A stretch of 64,000 bases of DNA, taken from Salvia splendens (taxonomy: Eukaryota; Streptophyta; Magnoliopsida; Lamiales; Lamiaceae). The stretch spans positions 31,385,883 through 31,449,882 of the forward strand of contig NC_056039.1 in assembly GCF_004379255.2 (NCBI RefSeq), written 5' to 3'. Numbering within the stretch: the first letter of the stretch is position 1; each line of letters starts with the position of its first letter. Shown here piece by piece: positions 35,725 through 47,808 of this stretch. The notes beneath the pieces were generated by a model. That model was not told the DNA's origin and made no database searches. It worked only from the letters and a program-made list of their open reading frames with translations. A program made the translations under genes and the position numbers.

Positions 35725-38049
35725 TCTAAATGCCAAAACGCAATTCACGAGTGCTTGAGGATAAATTATTAATATGGCTTGTTAAGGAAACTCTCCATAC
35801 GAATACATATCCAATCCAACATACTACCTTGAAAATCTATACGCAATAGGCACACAACCAAATTCATTAGTGACACGATATTATTCGAATAAACACAAAA
35901 ACCCGATACGATATGACAGCTACAGCCTACATGACAATAATATAAAATGATTAATAATATAGATTTTCCACAATTAAAATCTTATAACAATTACAAATTA
36001 TAATACACTCAAGTTTCCACAATTAAAATCTTATAACAACTACAAATTATAATACACTCAAGTGATCAATTATAAAAAAATGGACAATGTGCGACCTTGA
36101 CTAAGAACAATGATTAGGTTCACTGGCATGTGTTCGACCAATGATAAAGGTGAACTGCGAGTCTAAGTCTCTACAACTATGAACTTTGGGGGAGGGGGGT
36201 GTAGAAGATTGGAAGAAGGAAAAAACCTTAATTATAAATCTAATAAATTGTAAACAAAATTTAAAATAATAGTAATGAAAACAATAATATTATTGCTTAG
36301 GAGATTATCGAAATCAGTCTAAAACCAATATGAACCCAACTAAAAAATATCGTATTTTCTATCGATAAATCCAATAAGTCCATAAATCTCATAAAATTTG
36401 ACACCAGTTTATTAATTTTGTGTGTATATATTCTGTGTTTGTTTTGTTGCGTCGAAAATGGTGAGATAATCGAGAGAACAATTCGTAAAAACCAACAATG
36501 CACCAACCAAACTGGGGCAACAAACAGAACAGAAGGGGCTATGTGCAAATTTCACAAATTAAAAGCCTTTTTCTTAACATGGAATACAGCTACCGTAGAT
36601 GTGTGATTAATTAATTAATTACTTTAAATAACTAATAAACCTCCGATTAATCTAATTGGCCTATAGTGTTGATGTTGATGTTCCACGTAGTGCTTTTATC
36701 ACTGCATGCGTTGGCCCTCAATTTACTATTTCATCTTGGTCTAATTTGGTTTTTTTTTTTCAATTTTGTGACGCTATTTCTTTTGGATAATGTTCATTTA
36801 TTGGATTGGAGAAGGGGAAAGCGTGTGACTTTTTATTGGCGTGGAATTTTCTACGCGGTTTCGGCGTTTCTATTTTCAGAAAATAAATTCCACTAAAGTC
36901 GTGTTAATGGATTGTTCCATCAAGGGAAACTTGTGCCAAAGTTGGAACTTGGAATCATATCCAACCATTTAATTTCATTGAATCTTCTCAATGAAAATGA
37001 CTTGTTTGTTATCTTTTTTTTTATTAATGTTTTTCCCTAACTTGGCAACATTTTCCCTGGTAAGTATTGAGTTGAGGTAAATTTTAAATATCAACCTACA
37101 CAGCTACACTACGAATTTATTAGTACATAAATTAGAGTGGTTGGGTGTGTTTAGCCATTTTATATCGATTTAAATCCATTCATCTGTCGTTTTTTTTTGT
37201 TTTGGGCGTGTTTTGTAATTTTATATCGATTTAATCATTTGTTTTCTTTCATTTTGGCAGTTTCAGAAAATGGTTGGTTCTCATTCTCAATAAATCACAC
37301 TATATTAAAAAATCGAGTGCCGCCCCCCACACACACCACATCTCCAGCTATTTTGCCGCTAATTCCATTTATTTTTGTTTTTTATTTGATTACAACTAAA
37401 CTAAGAAGATGTATAAAACTAGCATCTAATTCTACAGATTATTATTCAATGATAAAGGACTAATATAATTTAGTTGATAAGACTCATCTCATTCGTATAA
37501 TAAGTTAGAGGTTGAGTTATTAGATAAATAAGAAATTATTAGTATTAATTATTTATAAAAAAAAATTAATCGCAGACCATAAATAATGGTGTGATGATGA
37601 TTGCAATATTGATAGGGTGACATGCGCTCATCATTTGCTTTTATGTTAAAGTGTCAACCAATTTACTTTATAAATTCTCAACCAATAGGGTTTACTTCTC
37701 GGATCATAACTTAACTTTATGTATTTAGGAGTATTAGTTGAACTTAAAACATTACTTATCGGGAGTATATAGTATTTGGTGTGAGAAAATATCTGAAAAT
37801 CGAAAATTCAATTTTAATACAGTAAATTGAAAATTTTGGTTCGAACTTTATGTTGTTATTAGATCTAAAGTCATGCCCAACAAAAAGAAGTAAATAATTT
37901 ACTTTTACTAAAGTATGAAAATGTTTGCTATATATGAGATTCGAACACACACCTATATTCATCCAACAAAAAAGTGCATTCAGCATAAATCTTTACTTGA
38001 AGGAGCTTTTTTTTTTGTTTGACTACATGTGTTCTGACTCACCTTTAGT
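35725..38049. other. Intergenic, nothing recognised
   Basis: AT-rich. A ~42-base direct repeat (tttccacaattaaaatctta ... aatacactcaagt) lies at about 35967 and 36014. Open stretches on both strands (36297-36548, 36666-36896, 37197-37463, 37756-37986) are hydrophobic translations of AT-rich DNA without family features. Confidence 0.5.
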
Positions 38050-38215
38050 GGAATCCGACTAATTCTATTCTACCGGATTTATGGATTTAGGCTGAAAGTA
38101 AATCCGACTAATTCTACTTGATCGAATTTATAGATTAAGGCCGAAAGTCTCCCAGCAGGTGACTTTTGGCCTTAAACCATAAGGGCTGGGAGACTTTCAG
38201 CTTTAATCCATAAGA
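38050..38215. repeat. Tandem duplication followed by a hairpin
   Basis: Two ~51-base units begin aatccgactaattctat / aatccgactaattctact (38052, 38103). They are followed by an inverted repeat: gaaagtctcccagc near 38142 and gctgggagactttc near 38187, enclosing ttttggccttaaacc. It could be a MITE remnant. Confidence 0.65.
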
Positions 38216-38875
38216 TCACCACAGCTCCAACGGTACTACAACATGATGCTAATTGAAGGGACCTTTCATGCTATACAATCTTCCATTCCAAATTAATTTC
38301 CATTTTTGTACATTCTCAAGAAAAATACTATAAAAATACTCCTATAAACTTTCACAAAAACACATATGTCCAACATAATTCATTTCAAAAGTCCTTTTAT
38401 GAGGGAAATTGACATCAAAAATATCATAATAAGAGTGTAAAAATCATGTTTATCACGAAGTTTATAGGATCTTAAATTATTTTTGATATGTTAATTTAAA
38501 AAAATTGTACATAATGTATACGATAATTAATGCAATTGCGATTTTTCAATCCCACATCACATCCCACATCATTACTGATTAGGCAAGAAGGCCCATAGCA
38601 TGCATGACGGGCCAACAGGCCTATTTAGGTAAATTAAAAAGGTTACTATATTTATGCCCTGTTAATTTTATGTTACGATGCTATTTTTGCTATCAATTGC
38701 GCAATTATACCATTTTCAACAGACAACGAAGCAATTTATTTTCTTATATCGATATGCTATATTACTATCATACACAGAGTCAATCCGCCCAAAATATATC
38801 GTAGGATACAATGATTAATGATGATTTTTTTTTTGTCATCATAAAAAAATAAAAACAATGTTTGAGTTATTATTA

Positions 38876-39945
38876 AGGCCATTCGTATCCCTGTCTCAAT
38901 ACCGTCTCATCCATTCACTATTCATGAGCCTCACTGCACTTTTTATCTCATCTCTTAACTAAGAGACAACACCTGCAACCCACTATCTCTTAACCATCTC
39001 ATCCCTTAACCCTCCATTCAATTTCATTATTTATTTTTATTTCCAACAAATTCAATTAATATTTCATTCAAACATTAAATTAATACTAATAATTCATAAA
39101 ATCATTAAAAACCACGAAAATTACAACATCCAATAATACGAAAAATACATAATTGAAATCCTAATATTACAATTTATTGAAATCCGCATAATCATAGAAA
39201 GTGATGCGGTGATCGTCTAACCTGCCAAATTTTTCTCAAATGTGCTCCATTAGATCCTCATGGAGTTAGGCGTGGGCGACAGAATCACGTGTCCTTGCCC
39301 GAACACACAGCCGCTCTTGCAAAGACGATTTGTATATCCGGCGGCTTCCTCCCGGTCACAATGGATGTATTTCCGGGGTCGCTTTTGACGCGCCGCGGCT
39401 TCCTCCTCCTCTCTACGACGATATGCTTCTAGCGATTCTTCCATCATTCGACGCATTTGCTCAAATGAATCTATGAATGGATTAAATTTGGGAGAAGAAT
39501 AATATTTTGAGATGAATAATGTAGAGTGTTTGAGTGAAAATAGAGTTTTTTTGATGGTAAATAACTTGTGGGAATGATTTGATATTTATAAAAATGATTG
39601 GGGGCTTAAAAAAATTAAAAATTTGAAAAAAACGGCTATAAACGGCTAGTATTTTTTGGGGGGATTTTTTCGATTTTTTTCCGAATTTAAAAAAAAACTA
39701 AAAAAATACATTTTTCAACGGATATAAACGACGCCCACTCGCGGGCCGGCGAGTGGGCGTCACGAACGAATGGGAGCTCGCCACGTGGCCAACGCGCATG
39801 GTGAGCTGGCTCGCCAGCTCCCCTCGGCAGAGGAGCATGGGACGCGACGGGACGAGACGGGTACTCCGCATCGCCGTCTCGATGCAGTCTCGTCTCGCCG
39901 AGACGAGACGAGACCGAGCCCGCATCGAGACAGCGATGCGGAATT
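38876..39945 (-). mobile_element. PIF/Harbinger element, second family, internally deleted
   Basis: TTA (38873-38875) precedes aggccattcgtatccctgtc, and the same cgtctca / taagagac units as in 33676-35657 follow. The right side shares the gcccactcgcgggccggcga palindrome and cgagacg repeats and ends near gagacagcgatgcgga. The exact right terminus and target duplication are not visible. It retains only the beginning of the transposase. Confidence 0.72.
39250..39456 (-). pseudogene. Harbinger transposase, N-terminal remnant
   Basis: The reading MRRMMEESLEAYRRREEEEA, then RQKRPRKYIHCDREEAAG, matches the start of plant HARBI1/ALP1-like transposases, where RxYIxRDREEA leads into the DDE nuclease. 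After this the frame runs into unrelated sequence and stops; the whole catalytic domain is missing. Confidence 0.7.
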
Positions 39946-40824
39946 CATGCAGAACCGAGACCACAATGTTTAAGAACCCCTCCCCAAAGCGAAAAATCAA
40001 CGAGTAATCTCGATAACATCCATATTGCTAGTTTATAGAGAGGTCTAAGCTCATAGTAATATTTTGTTTGAGGTATTGTCTTCATATATTATCTGATAAA
40101 CATAAATATAAATATAAGGTTTAAATGAAATGAATATGGTCAGACATACTACTAATCTTCAAATCTGTCTCAGTTAATCAATTCAAAGTCCTAATCTACT
40201 ACGCACGTGCAATTGGTTGAATATGTGATAGGAAACATGGCCCGCCTACTGATGTCAAATTCGTAATTTAAACATGCAGTGGCATATCGTGTTTGGGACA
40301 ACACTTTATTATCACTATAATATTAATGTATTTTGTTAGTTAAATAAACAAAAAATAAATTAAGAGAAATAAAATGCTAGAAAGTTGTATTAAAAACGAG
40401 CCCTAGTGTACCACCTAAATTGTGAAGTCTAAGAAAGTAGGATTGTGTTATTGGGGTTCAAATTATTATTTTCTTTGTTTATAAGAAAGTAGTTTTATTT
40501 TTCTGTTTACGTTTGTTCTTTAAAATTAACTCATACTAAAAATAATAAATTCCTTCCAATTCATTATTCTTTTATCCTTATTTCTTCTACTTTGTTTATA
40601 TTTTCTTTTTTTTATTTGACTCATTTTAGATATTTTACTAATTTGGAAGTATAACTCATGTTGTCCACCAATTGGACTATTGCTCAACGAAGAGAGTATT
40701 AATGATAATATGTTTAGCGTCAACAACGTCAAAAACAACTTGACATGAACATTATGCAGCTGTGAGAGAGAGGTGGATAACAAGAGATAAATAATTTGAG
40801 AATGAACAATATAAATTAAAGATA
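39946..40824. other. Intergenic, nothing recognised
   Basis: AT-rich DNA; the open stretch 40526-40783 on the minus strand shows no family features. Confidence 0.45.
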
Positions 40825-40963
40825 TACTCCCTCCGTCCCTGAAAATTTGTCAGGCCATCCACATCCATGTCTCAATACCATCTCTTAACCGAGCTCATCC
40901 CTTAACTATTCATGGACCCCACTGCACTTTTTACCCCATCTCTTAACTAAGAGACAACACCTA
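40825..40963. mobile_element. Stowaway end abutting a Harbinger family-2 terminus
   Basis: tactccctccgtccct (40825 onward) is a Stowaway terminus. It stops at 40851, where aggccatccacatccatgtc begins, a family-2 Harbinger end with the taagagacaacacct unit. After 40963 the sequence changes directly into an F-box coding exon. Confidence 0.65.
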
Positions 40964-40967
40964 CCTA

Positions 40968-41150
40968 GGGTTGGAGAAATCGATGACTCGCCACAAGGCG
41001 GGATCCTTGGAAACCTTCCACCAAGTAGTACACACTAGTTGTGCACTTGTGAGCATCTCCTCCACCCCCAGCCTCTGCTGAATATTGGCGTTACATCCCC
41101 AAGCAGTTCGATCCACGATGGCAGAGGAGACGGGGATGAAGCAACTACAG
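40968..41150 (-). pseudogene. F-box protein exon fragment
   Basis: F-box proteins are SKP1-binding receptors of SCF ubiquitin ligases. The minus strand reads NIQQRLGVEEMLTSAQLVCT, then TWWKVSKDPALWRVIDFSNP, the core of a plant F-box of the SKIP19/FBW2-like type. Upstream, ELLGDVT lies in another frame, a one-base shift. The exon ends with CCCTAG followed by gtaggt, a plausible splice donor. No LRR part follows. It abuts a Harbinger terminus, suggesting a captured or stranded exon. Confidence 0.7.
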
Positions 41151-41249
41151 CCGGCGTTGGCGATCCACGGAAGCTTCGGAACTTGATCAATCGTATGAAT
41201 ATTAATCGACTGAATTTTAATCTTTTGGTAGTCAGTACACATGGATCAC

Positions 41250-44200
41250 AGACTAAATTTAAAATTTGATGGCAAAAATCAAAATGATTGGCGGGAGAAT
41301 ATTTAATTTCACTCCGAATAATTTATGGCGACGTGTGATGTTAAAGCAGTGTTTGGCTAATAAAATAGAGAATAAATACCTGTAAACTTCGTTAAGAAAA
41401 AACTATGGTATATTTTTATTACTTTAAAACTATATTCTATCTTCTAGTATGTTAGACAATTGGATAATCTGTCCAATCATTTTTATATGTAAATTCGCTG
41501 AAAAAAAACTTTAATCTAAAGTTAGTTTAGTTTAGTGGGGTGGCCTAAGATGAAGCCTCTTTAAGGTAGCTGATTCGACTTTTAGTACATTATATACTTT
41601 AGTTTGGGTTCCAACTTCCACGGTTTTCTTATCGGGCTAAAATTTTTAAGGCCAGCCTAACAATTTAAGGCTTATGGTGTAAGTAATTTTATTTTTGGGG
41701 TTAGAATATTTTAGTCGTAATCCACATTTTGCTTGATCCATTCAACCCAACCTACCAATTTGAGGCTAAATTACCATCTTATGCTGACGCAGATACAAGT
41801 GGGAGAGGAGGGGGAAGAGGGCTTAACCTCCTACAAAACTATTTTTTCATTGGCGATTTTGTTAATATTGTCTGAAACTATCTTTAGTTATTAGTATTTT
41901 TTATATGTGATTATGAAAAATATGTCCAAGTCTATTATTTTTTCTAGGACCGCTCTTCATCAAACTTGTACTCCCCTCCGGCCCACTAAAAATGTTTCCT
42001 TTTAGTTTGTCTCATTCAAGATGTCAAACTCACTCTCCTTTCATTAAAATATTCAACTAACCTTTTCTATATACTTACTCCTCTTAATAACTACTCCTAA
42101 AATCTTGTATCACTCAAGAATGTGGACATCTTGAGTGAGACTGAGGGAGTAAGATTTATTCTCATTTTCGGTTATAATTAACTTGAAGGATTATAAATTC
42201 CATTTTCATCGGATTAACTACCTATATGCATACTTCCAAAAAAAGGTATAAATAGAGGGAACAAAATAGAGTTATCTTAGATCTTCCCATTATCAATGTT
42301 TTTGGATGAGGGCCGGCTAATTGGTCTCATCATAATTTAAAATCAATCCTCAATACACAACATTCATCACTTGGATGTTGATATTAATCATACCAAAATA
42401 ATTTCTTATAGTACCATTTTGTAGTGTTGGACAAACTCATTGGCGTGCTGCATACATGTACTCTTTTCTTTCTTTCGCGGGATTAAGAATTAGAGATTGA
42501 ATTCTTTTCACATTCTAAAAGTAAAATGTTAGTTGTAATGATGATCTAAAGATTGAGTTTAAGCACCTCCACAATAATGTTTGTCAACTCAAAAAGATGA
42601 AATGCAAATTTCTCCATAAGTCATTAATGACATAAGTACTCTATTGAAGAATACACAAGTAATCCTTCATCTATGAAATAAAATATTCTCCCTATATATA
42701 AAGCGTTCAAATAAAACACTTTTATTGTGAAAATTTTAGTACTAATTTAGATGTTTAGTGCAGTAAATACACATATTGAGTAAACGTAAAAGTTACTTGC
42801 AATTCTCGTAATAAGAAAGTTCCCTTTTTGAATAATTTTCTATGTGTATATTTTTTAGAAAGATGGAGAACAGAAAATAATTTAATACTATTAAAACATA
42901 ATGATTATTAAACCCCATAATGATGATAAAAACGCACTTAACCATCGAGAAACTCTCAATTCGTCAAAAAAGTTCAAGAATTGTGGTCATAAAAATCTAA
43001 CCAACTCAAATTCAATCCGCATGCAAAAACCCAACTTATTTGGGTGGATCGAATAATCAAACAGTTGCATTAATTAAATTGGTCTATAATTTGTAAAGTT
43101 ACTGTAAATATTCTCGTAATCTTATGTTTTCACACTAGATTCTTGCAATATTTTCATGTATAAAATTGACTACACCAACGGTTTCGTATTGTTTTATGAT
43201 AAGACCAGAAAAAAAAAATCAGTTAGAATCCCATGATTCATGGAGTTTGAAATGGCTGCCTTTTATTTTCTTCAATTCTTCTTCTTTTTGGGATGGCTGC
43301 TTTAATTTCTCAAGTGGCCGGCAATGACCTCTCATGAACTCTTCTTTTTCTTCCCACATTGGGATTTTGTCTCTTATATTTTTTTATTATTTTAAACTTT
43401 TTTAAAATAATTCAAAATTTTCAACGTGGTTAATGCATGATCCATGGAGACAACTAAATATGCACAAGTAGTACCTTCGTGCATTTGGGGTGGTACAAAA
43501 TTATGAATAGTAGTTTTGGCTCAAATTCCGGAGAGTATATAATTAATTAAGTATTTCTAGGACTAAATAGTTATACAATTTCAAAATTAATTATTCAACT
43601 AAATAAACAATATATAGATTATATAGGCTATCTATTTAATTATGTTCTGTCCTGGTATCTTAAGTAAAATTGGAGCAAGTTTATTGATGATCGTCTGTAA
43701 AATTGACTACAAAGTGATCATATACACGGAGGAGAAGAATGGTCCTTCTCTCAAATTTGGTTGAAAAAATAACGTAAATTGTACGATGCTTTAATTATGA
43801 AGTGATGCATTTCCAAATAAACAAAACCTATTCCATGTTACATGAATTCACTATATTTTTCTATTAAATATATTGTGGGTTCACATATATTCTATTTTTC
43901 AAAGTCATGGATCCATGCTTTCTCAAGCTTTAATAAGGTTAGAAATATGTTTCCTTTTTATCTACTAAGTATATTTGAGAAGCTTTATCTCTTCAACTAC
44001 TTTTAGTACGTTCCGGTAAACGCACATGGAAATGTTCTATATAATTAATGTAGTAATTTATTCTCATATAGTATAAAGTAGATAATAAGAGGGTTGGTCA
44101 AAATTAATTTTACGAAAATGAACAATACATGACTGTAATGCACCATTTTAGTGGAGTATTTAATATGACGAGGGTGATCACATACATATATCGACCAATA

Positions 44201-44469
44201 TCTGTATATACATATGCAAATACATTATGAACTTAATGTATTGAATTCTAAATTATTAGTCCATATTCTAGTTGAATTCATGTTATATATGTTTGTCATT
44301 AAATATTTAGTATGCATTCCTCAAATTTTACCATTTTCCACATTAATACATGCAATTTTTTAAATTACTTTTTCCATTTTACATTATTATTTTCTTAGGA
44401 GAGTATTTGTGCTAGCTAGTCTAGCTAATTCAGAAGAAACATTAGTTGTTAGAACACCGACACTAACTG
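41250..44469. other. Intergenic with one Stowaway MITE
   Basis: Apart from the Stowaway at 41971-42149, no gene or repeat boundary was recognised on either strand. Confidence 0.45.
41971..42149. mobile_element. Stowaway MITE, 179 bp
   Basis: TA-flanked ctcccctccggcccac at the left and gagtgagactgagggag at the right form the family's inverted ends. Internal atgtcaaactcactctcc is typical of this group. Confidence 0.7.
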
Positions 44470-44506
44470 CATGGGCGGATCCAGAACATGGAATCCGTGG
44501 GGTCGA

Positions 44507-44566
<60 letters not shown>

Positions 44567-45477
44567 CTCCCTTTGTTATAAATGAGTTACTTTCATTTTT
44601 TGGGATGTCCCACCATAACTGAGTCATTCCCTTTAAAGCAAAAAATCTCATCTCTTACTTTATTTTCTCAAATACTTTATTCTTTTCACTCGAATAAGTA
44701 AAGTACAATCGAATAAGAGAAAATTGGTAAAAATGTTTCAATTAATATAAACGTCACTAATTTTGCTGATATACCATAAATAAAAAATTAGACAATTTTT
44801 CATAAGGGGTAGAGAAATTTTGGTAATAAATAATAAATATACTGAAAAAAGTTTTTGCATAATTAAATTTAAAAGAAAAAAAAGAGAAAAATTAACTTAT
44901 GGTTTAAAGTCACTATAAAAACAAATTTTGAGTTTGCTTGAATTATTTGCAAAGAAAAAGGAAAGTTACATTGGAGAAGAAAATTTAGAATTTGTTGATA
45001 TTATTAATGGGAAACTAAGAAATTAAGTTAATATTTTGCTAAATAAAGTAAAAGTTTTAAAGAAATCCATAAATTTCAAACAAGTAGTACAATTTTAAAA
45101 ACTCATTGCAATGTAATCAATAGCAATAAACTAACATTTTATTATTTGGACACATTTTACAAGGAAAGTTAGAATATAATAATAGTAATTGTTTTAGTAC
45201 TTAGTGGAGCACTTTTTTAGGAAAATCATCTTCTTTCTCCCAGTCTCGGCGGCCATTAATATATTTCATGCTCTGCACTTTTTTATTTATAGATTGTTCA
45301 GCCCCTTTTTACATACAATTTCTGCCCCTCCTTAAACGTGTGTCCGCCCCTGGTTGAAGCTGTCATGGGGTCGGAGATGAAACTGCACCAGGTCGAAGAT
45401 GATATTTTCCGGTAGTGTTCGGTGGACCGCCGGTGGGGTCGGCCGACCCCACGCGACCCCACCTGGATCCGCCGCTG
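44470..45477. mobile_element. hAT-like element with GGCGGATCCAG termini, 1008 bp
   Basis: It is flanked by actaactg (44462-44469 and 45478-45485), an 8-bp duplication. The left terminus is CATGGGCGGATCCAG and the inverted right is CAGCGGCGGATCCAG (13 of 15 match). A ggggtcg-rich inner end is present on both sides. There is no transposase. A TAA microsatellite and a short cereal-Stowaway-like stretch (actccctttgttataaatga) lie inside. Confidence 0.82.
44507..44565. repeat. (AAT)n microsatellite
   Basis: About 18 uninterrupted ATA/AAT units inside the hAT-like element. Confidence 0.95.
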
Positions 45478-45485
45478 ACTAACTG

Positions 45486-45784
45486 GCGGGCTACTTCAAA
45501 AGGAATTTTCTTCGAAATAACAAGCCACCATAAAATTAATGGGCCACATTTAGTTAGAGTTCTTAAATATGGTGGCCATATCATTATCATTTCGATAGCA
45601 TATATACTACATCAGTATGTATGTATATTAAAAACATCATTTTATTTGATACAGTCCAATGATACTTAAATATGGGGAAAAATATATCACATCCATCAAC
45701 TTTTTTATTTATTTATTTTAGTCAGTCATAGAAATCATTATTTAATACTAGTACAAGTACATTATAATAGGGACGTGATCAAAT
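45486..45784. other. Intergenic, nothing recognised
   Basis: Short AT-rich spacer between two transposons. Confidence 0.45.
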
Positions 45785-46008
45785 GCAAACTCTTAATATT
45801 GTACAAATTTTAAACTATGATCTGGATTGTTAGAAAATGTTAACAAATGACAAAATAATAGCAATAAAAAATGTCAACACAGTTTCAATGATTAAAATTG
45901 TGTTTACATTTTTTATTGCTATTATTTTATCATCTTTTGACAATTTCTAACAATCTAGATCATAGTTTAAAATTTATACAATATTTAGAGTTTACATTTT
46001 TTTACATA
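45785..46008. mobile_element. Palindromic MITE, copy 2
   Basis: Arms aactatgatctggattgtta and taacaatctagatcatagtt are inverse copies, with inner gacaaaataatagcaat / attgctattattttatc. Same family as 14588-14836; nearly a full-length hairpin. Confidence 0.8.
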
Positions 46009-46179
46009 ACCAATATAATATTTGTTCACTATCAATTCCCCACTCTTGTAACAATGTTGAGTAAATTGGACAACATATATGCCTAGGTTTTAGGTGGATG
46101 ATGGGACCAGTTTTATTACGTTTCACATATGTTTGTCTTTTCCAAGGAAAGTGGTAGCAATACGGTCCTGTTCTATATA

Positions 46180-46456
46180 CTTCCCCCGTCCCATCTCATG
46201 TGATGAATTTCTTTTCGGCACATGAATTAAGAAAATGATATGTATTGAGTTAAAGTGGAGAAAGTAAAGTATGAGAGAGGAAAAAGTAAGAGAGATAACA
46301 AGAGAATAAAATAAGAAAGAGAGAATAAAGTAAGAGAGAATGAATAAAGTAAGATATGGTTGAAGTTTAGTTTTTAGCTAAAAAAGAAATCAATCACTTG
46401 AGATGATGGGACAACTCAAAATAGAAAATTGATCACTTGAGGTGGAACGGAGGGAG
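46180..46456. mobile_element. Stowaway MITE, 277 bp
   Basis: TA (46178-46179) then cttcccccgtcccatctc; the right end is gaggtggaacggagggag followed by TA (46457-46458). The middle is rich in gagaataaagtaagag repeats. Confidence 0.8.
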
Positions 46457-46458
46457 TA

Positions 46459-47309
46459 TGAAATTTCGATTATGTAACTTTCTAGTTTGTTTTATTTTGT
46501 TTGAGCTAGTGGATGTTTATAGATGTATAAGTATAATAGTACTAAGAATAACCACAATTACATTACTTTTTGGTGATGTATACATACTTTCTCTCTTACA
46601 TATAGTTTGCATTCATAAATTTAAATATAATGAATTGCAATAGACAAGATTCCACCAGCCCACCCTCGAAAAAAATCTCATTAATTTATTGTAAAAGTAT
46701 AAGTACTTATCAAATTGAACATTCCAAAAGGGCGAATTAAGAGCTACACACTCAAATCGATGCAATCTAAGTTGGGTCTTGCCTATGCACATATTGTATA
46801 CATCTTTAATATATTAAAAAATATATTTTCTTAATTGACTAGACCTCTCTCTTACTTTACCAATTTTGCATTAAAACTCATGCCGAATTCAAAGTACATA
46901 TTCTTTGGGGACGGAGAGAGTAGTATAATGATTCTCTGAAACACCTCTATAAAAATTTATACTACTAATTAAGTACTACTCAACAACAAATAGTGAAATT
47001 TCATTTATTATTGTATCTAGAAATCAAAATTCAGAAAAGGTTGCGATTAAATAGGCGTAGGGAACAAAATATTAATATAGCGAAGAAATAGCTTACAAAT
47101 CAATGGTTTCGGAGAAAAGTATAAGGTGTAATAGTTTTGTGGCACGTAATTCAAGTGGGTTGTTGAATCAGCCATCAATGCTATCTTTGCTGAGAGCAAG
47201 AAGTAAAATCTCCAAATAAAGTAGCACATTTTTAATCCATATATAACTCCATAGATAAATTAATACTTACTTCTGCTATTTAAATAACAATAAAATCACG
47301 CAATTGTAT
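46459..47309. other. Intergenic, nothing recognised
   Basis: Contains a stray Stowaway-like end (ggggacggagagagtagta, 46909-46925) and otherwise featureless AT-rich DNA. Confidence 0.4.
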
Positions 47310-47400
47310 ATATGAGTAGGCCAAGCGGTAGAGAGATTAATAACTAGGCCTTAAGTTCGAGTCATTTGTGGAGTTGCCTTTAAATTTAAATTTATCTGCA
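47310..47400 (+). mobile_element. Possible tRNA-derived SINE head
   Basis: taggccaagcggtagagaga resembles a pol III A box and agttcgagtcat, 30-odd bases on, resembles a B box; ttgccttt follows. There is no clear tail or target duplication, so this is tentative. Confidence 0.35.
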
Positions 47401-47808
47401 CATTAAAAAAACCATGCATTCATATTACCATAAAGTGATTTTCGTAAATATTTATAAAAATAATAACAATAAATCAATAATTCTAATTGATGTTAAAATA
47501 TATTTACATACGTACCATCTCCCATTAAATTAAAATAATTCATAATATTTTTTATTAATAATTTCTACTTTTAGAAGTGTGCCCCAATCCTAATATGGTT
47601 TTTAGCAATTCTCCCAAATAAAAATGTAGAAGAGAAAAAGAAATAGAGCTATATCCATTGAGCCTTCAACAAAATTCCATGTCCCCACCCTCACCAGTGC
47701 TAGCATAAATAGTGCTTCTTCTCTTAGAATATCCTCACACCAAATAGTTGGAAGCAGTATCTCATGATCATCAGCGCCGCTACATACTGTGGTATAAATT
47801 AAAGAGAT
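47401..47808. other. Upstream region of the aquaporin gene
   Basis: AT-rich, with a possible TATA box in gctagcataaatagtgc (about 47698) roughly 105 bases before the ATG. No other motif is called. Confidence 0.45.

Noticed and set aside
35435..35772. Frames across the N gap
   Set aside because: They include unknown residues and arise from the GC-rich Harbinger terminus.
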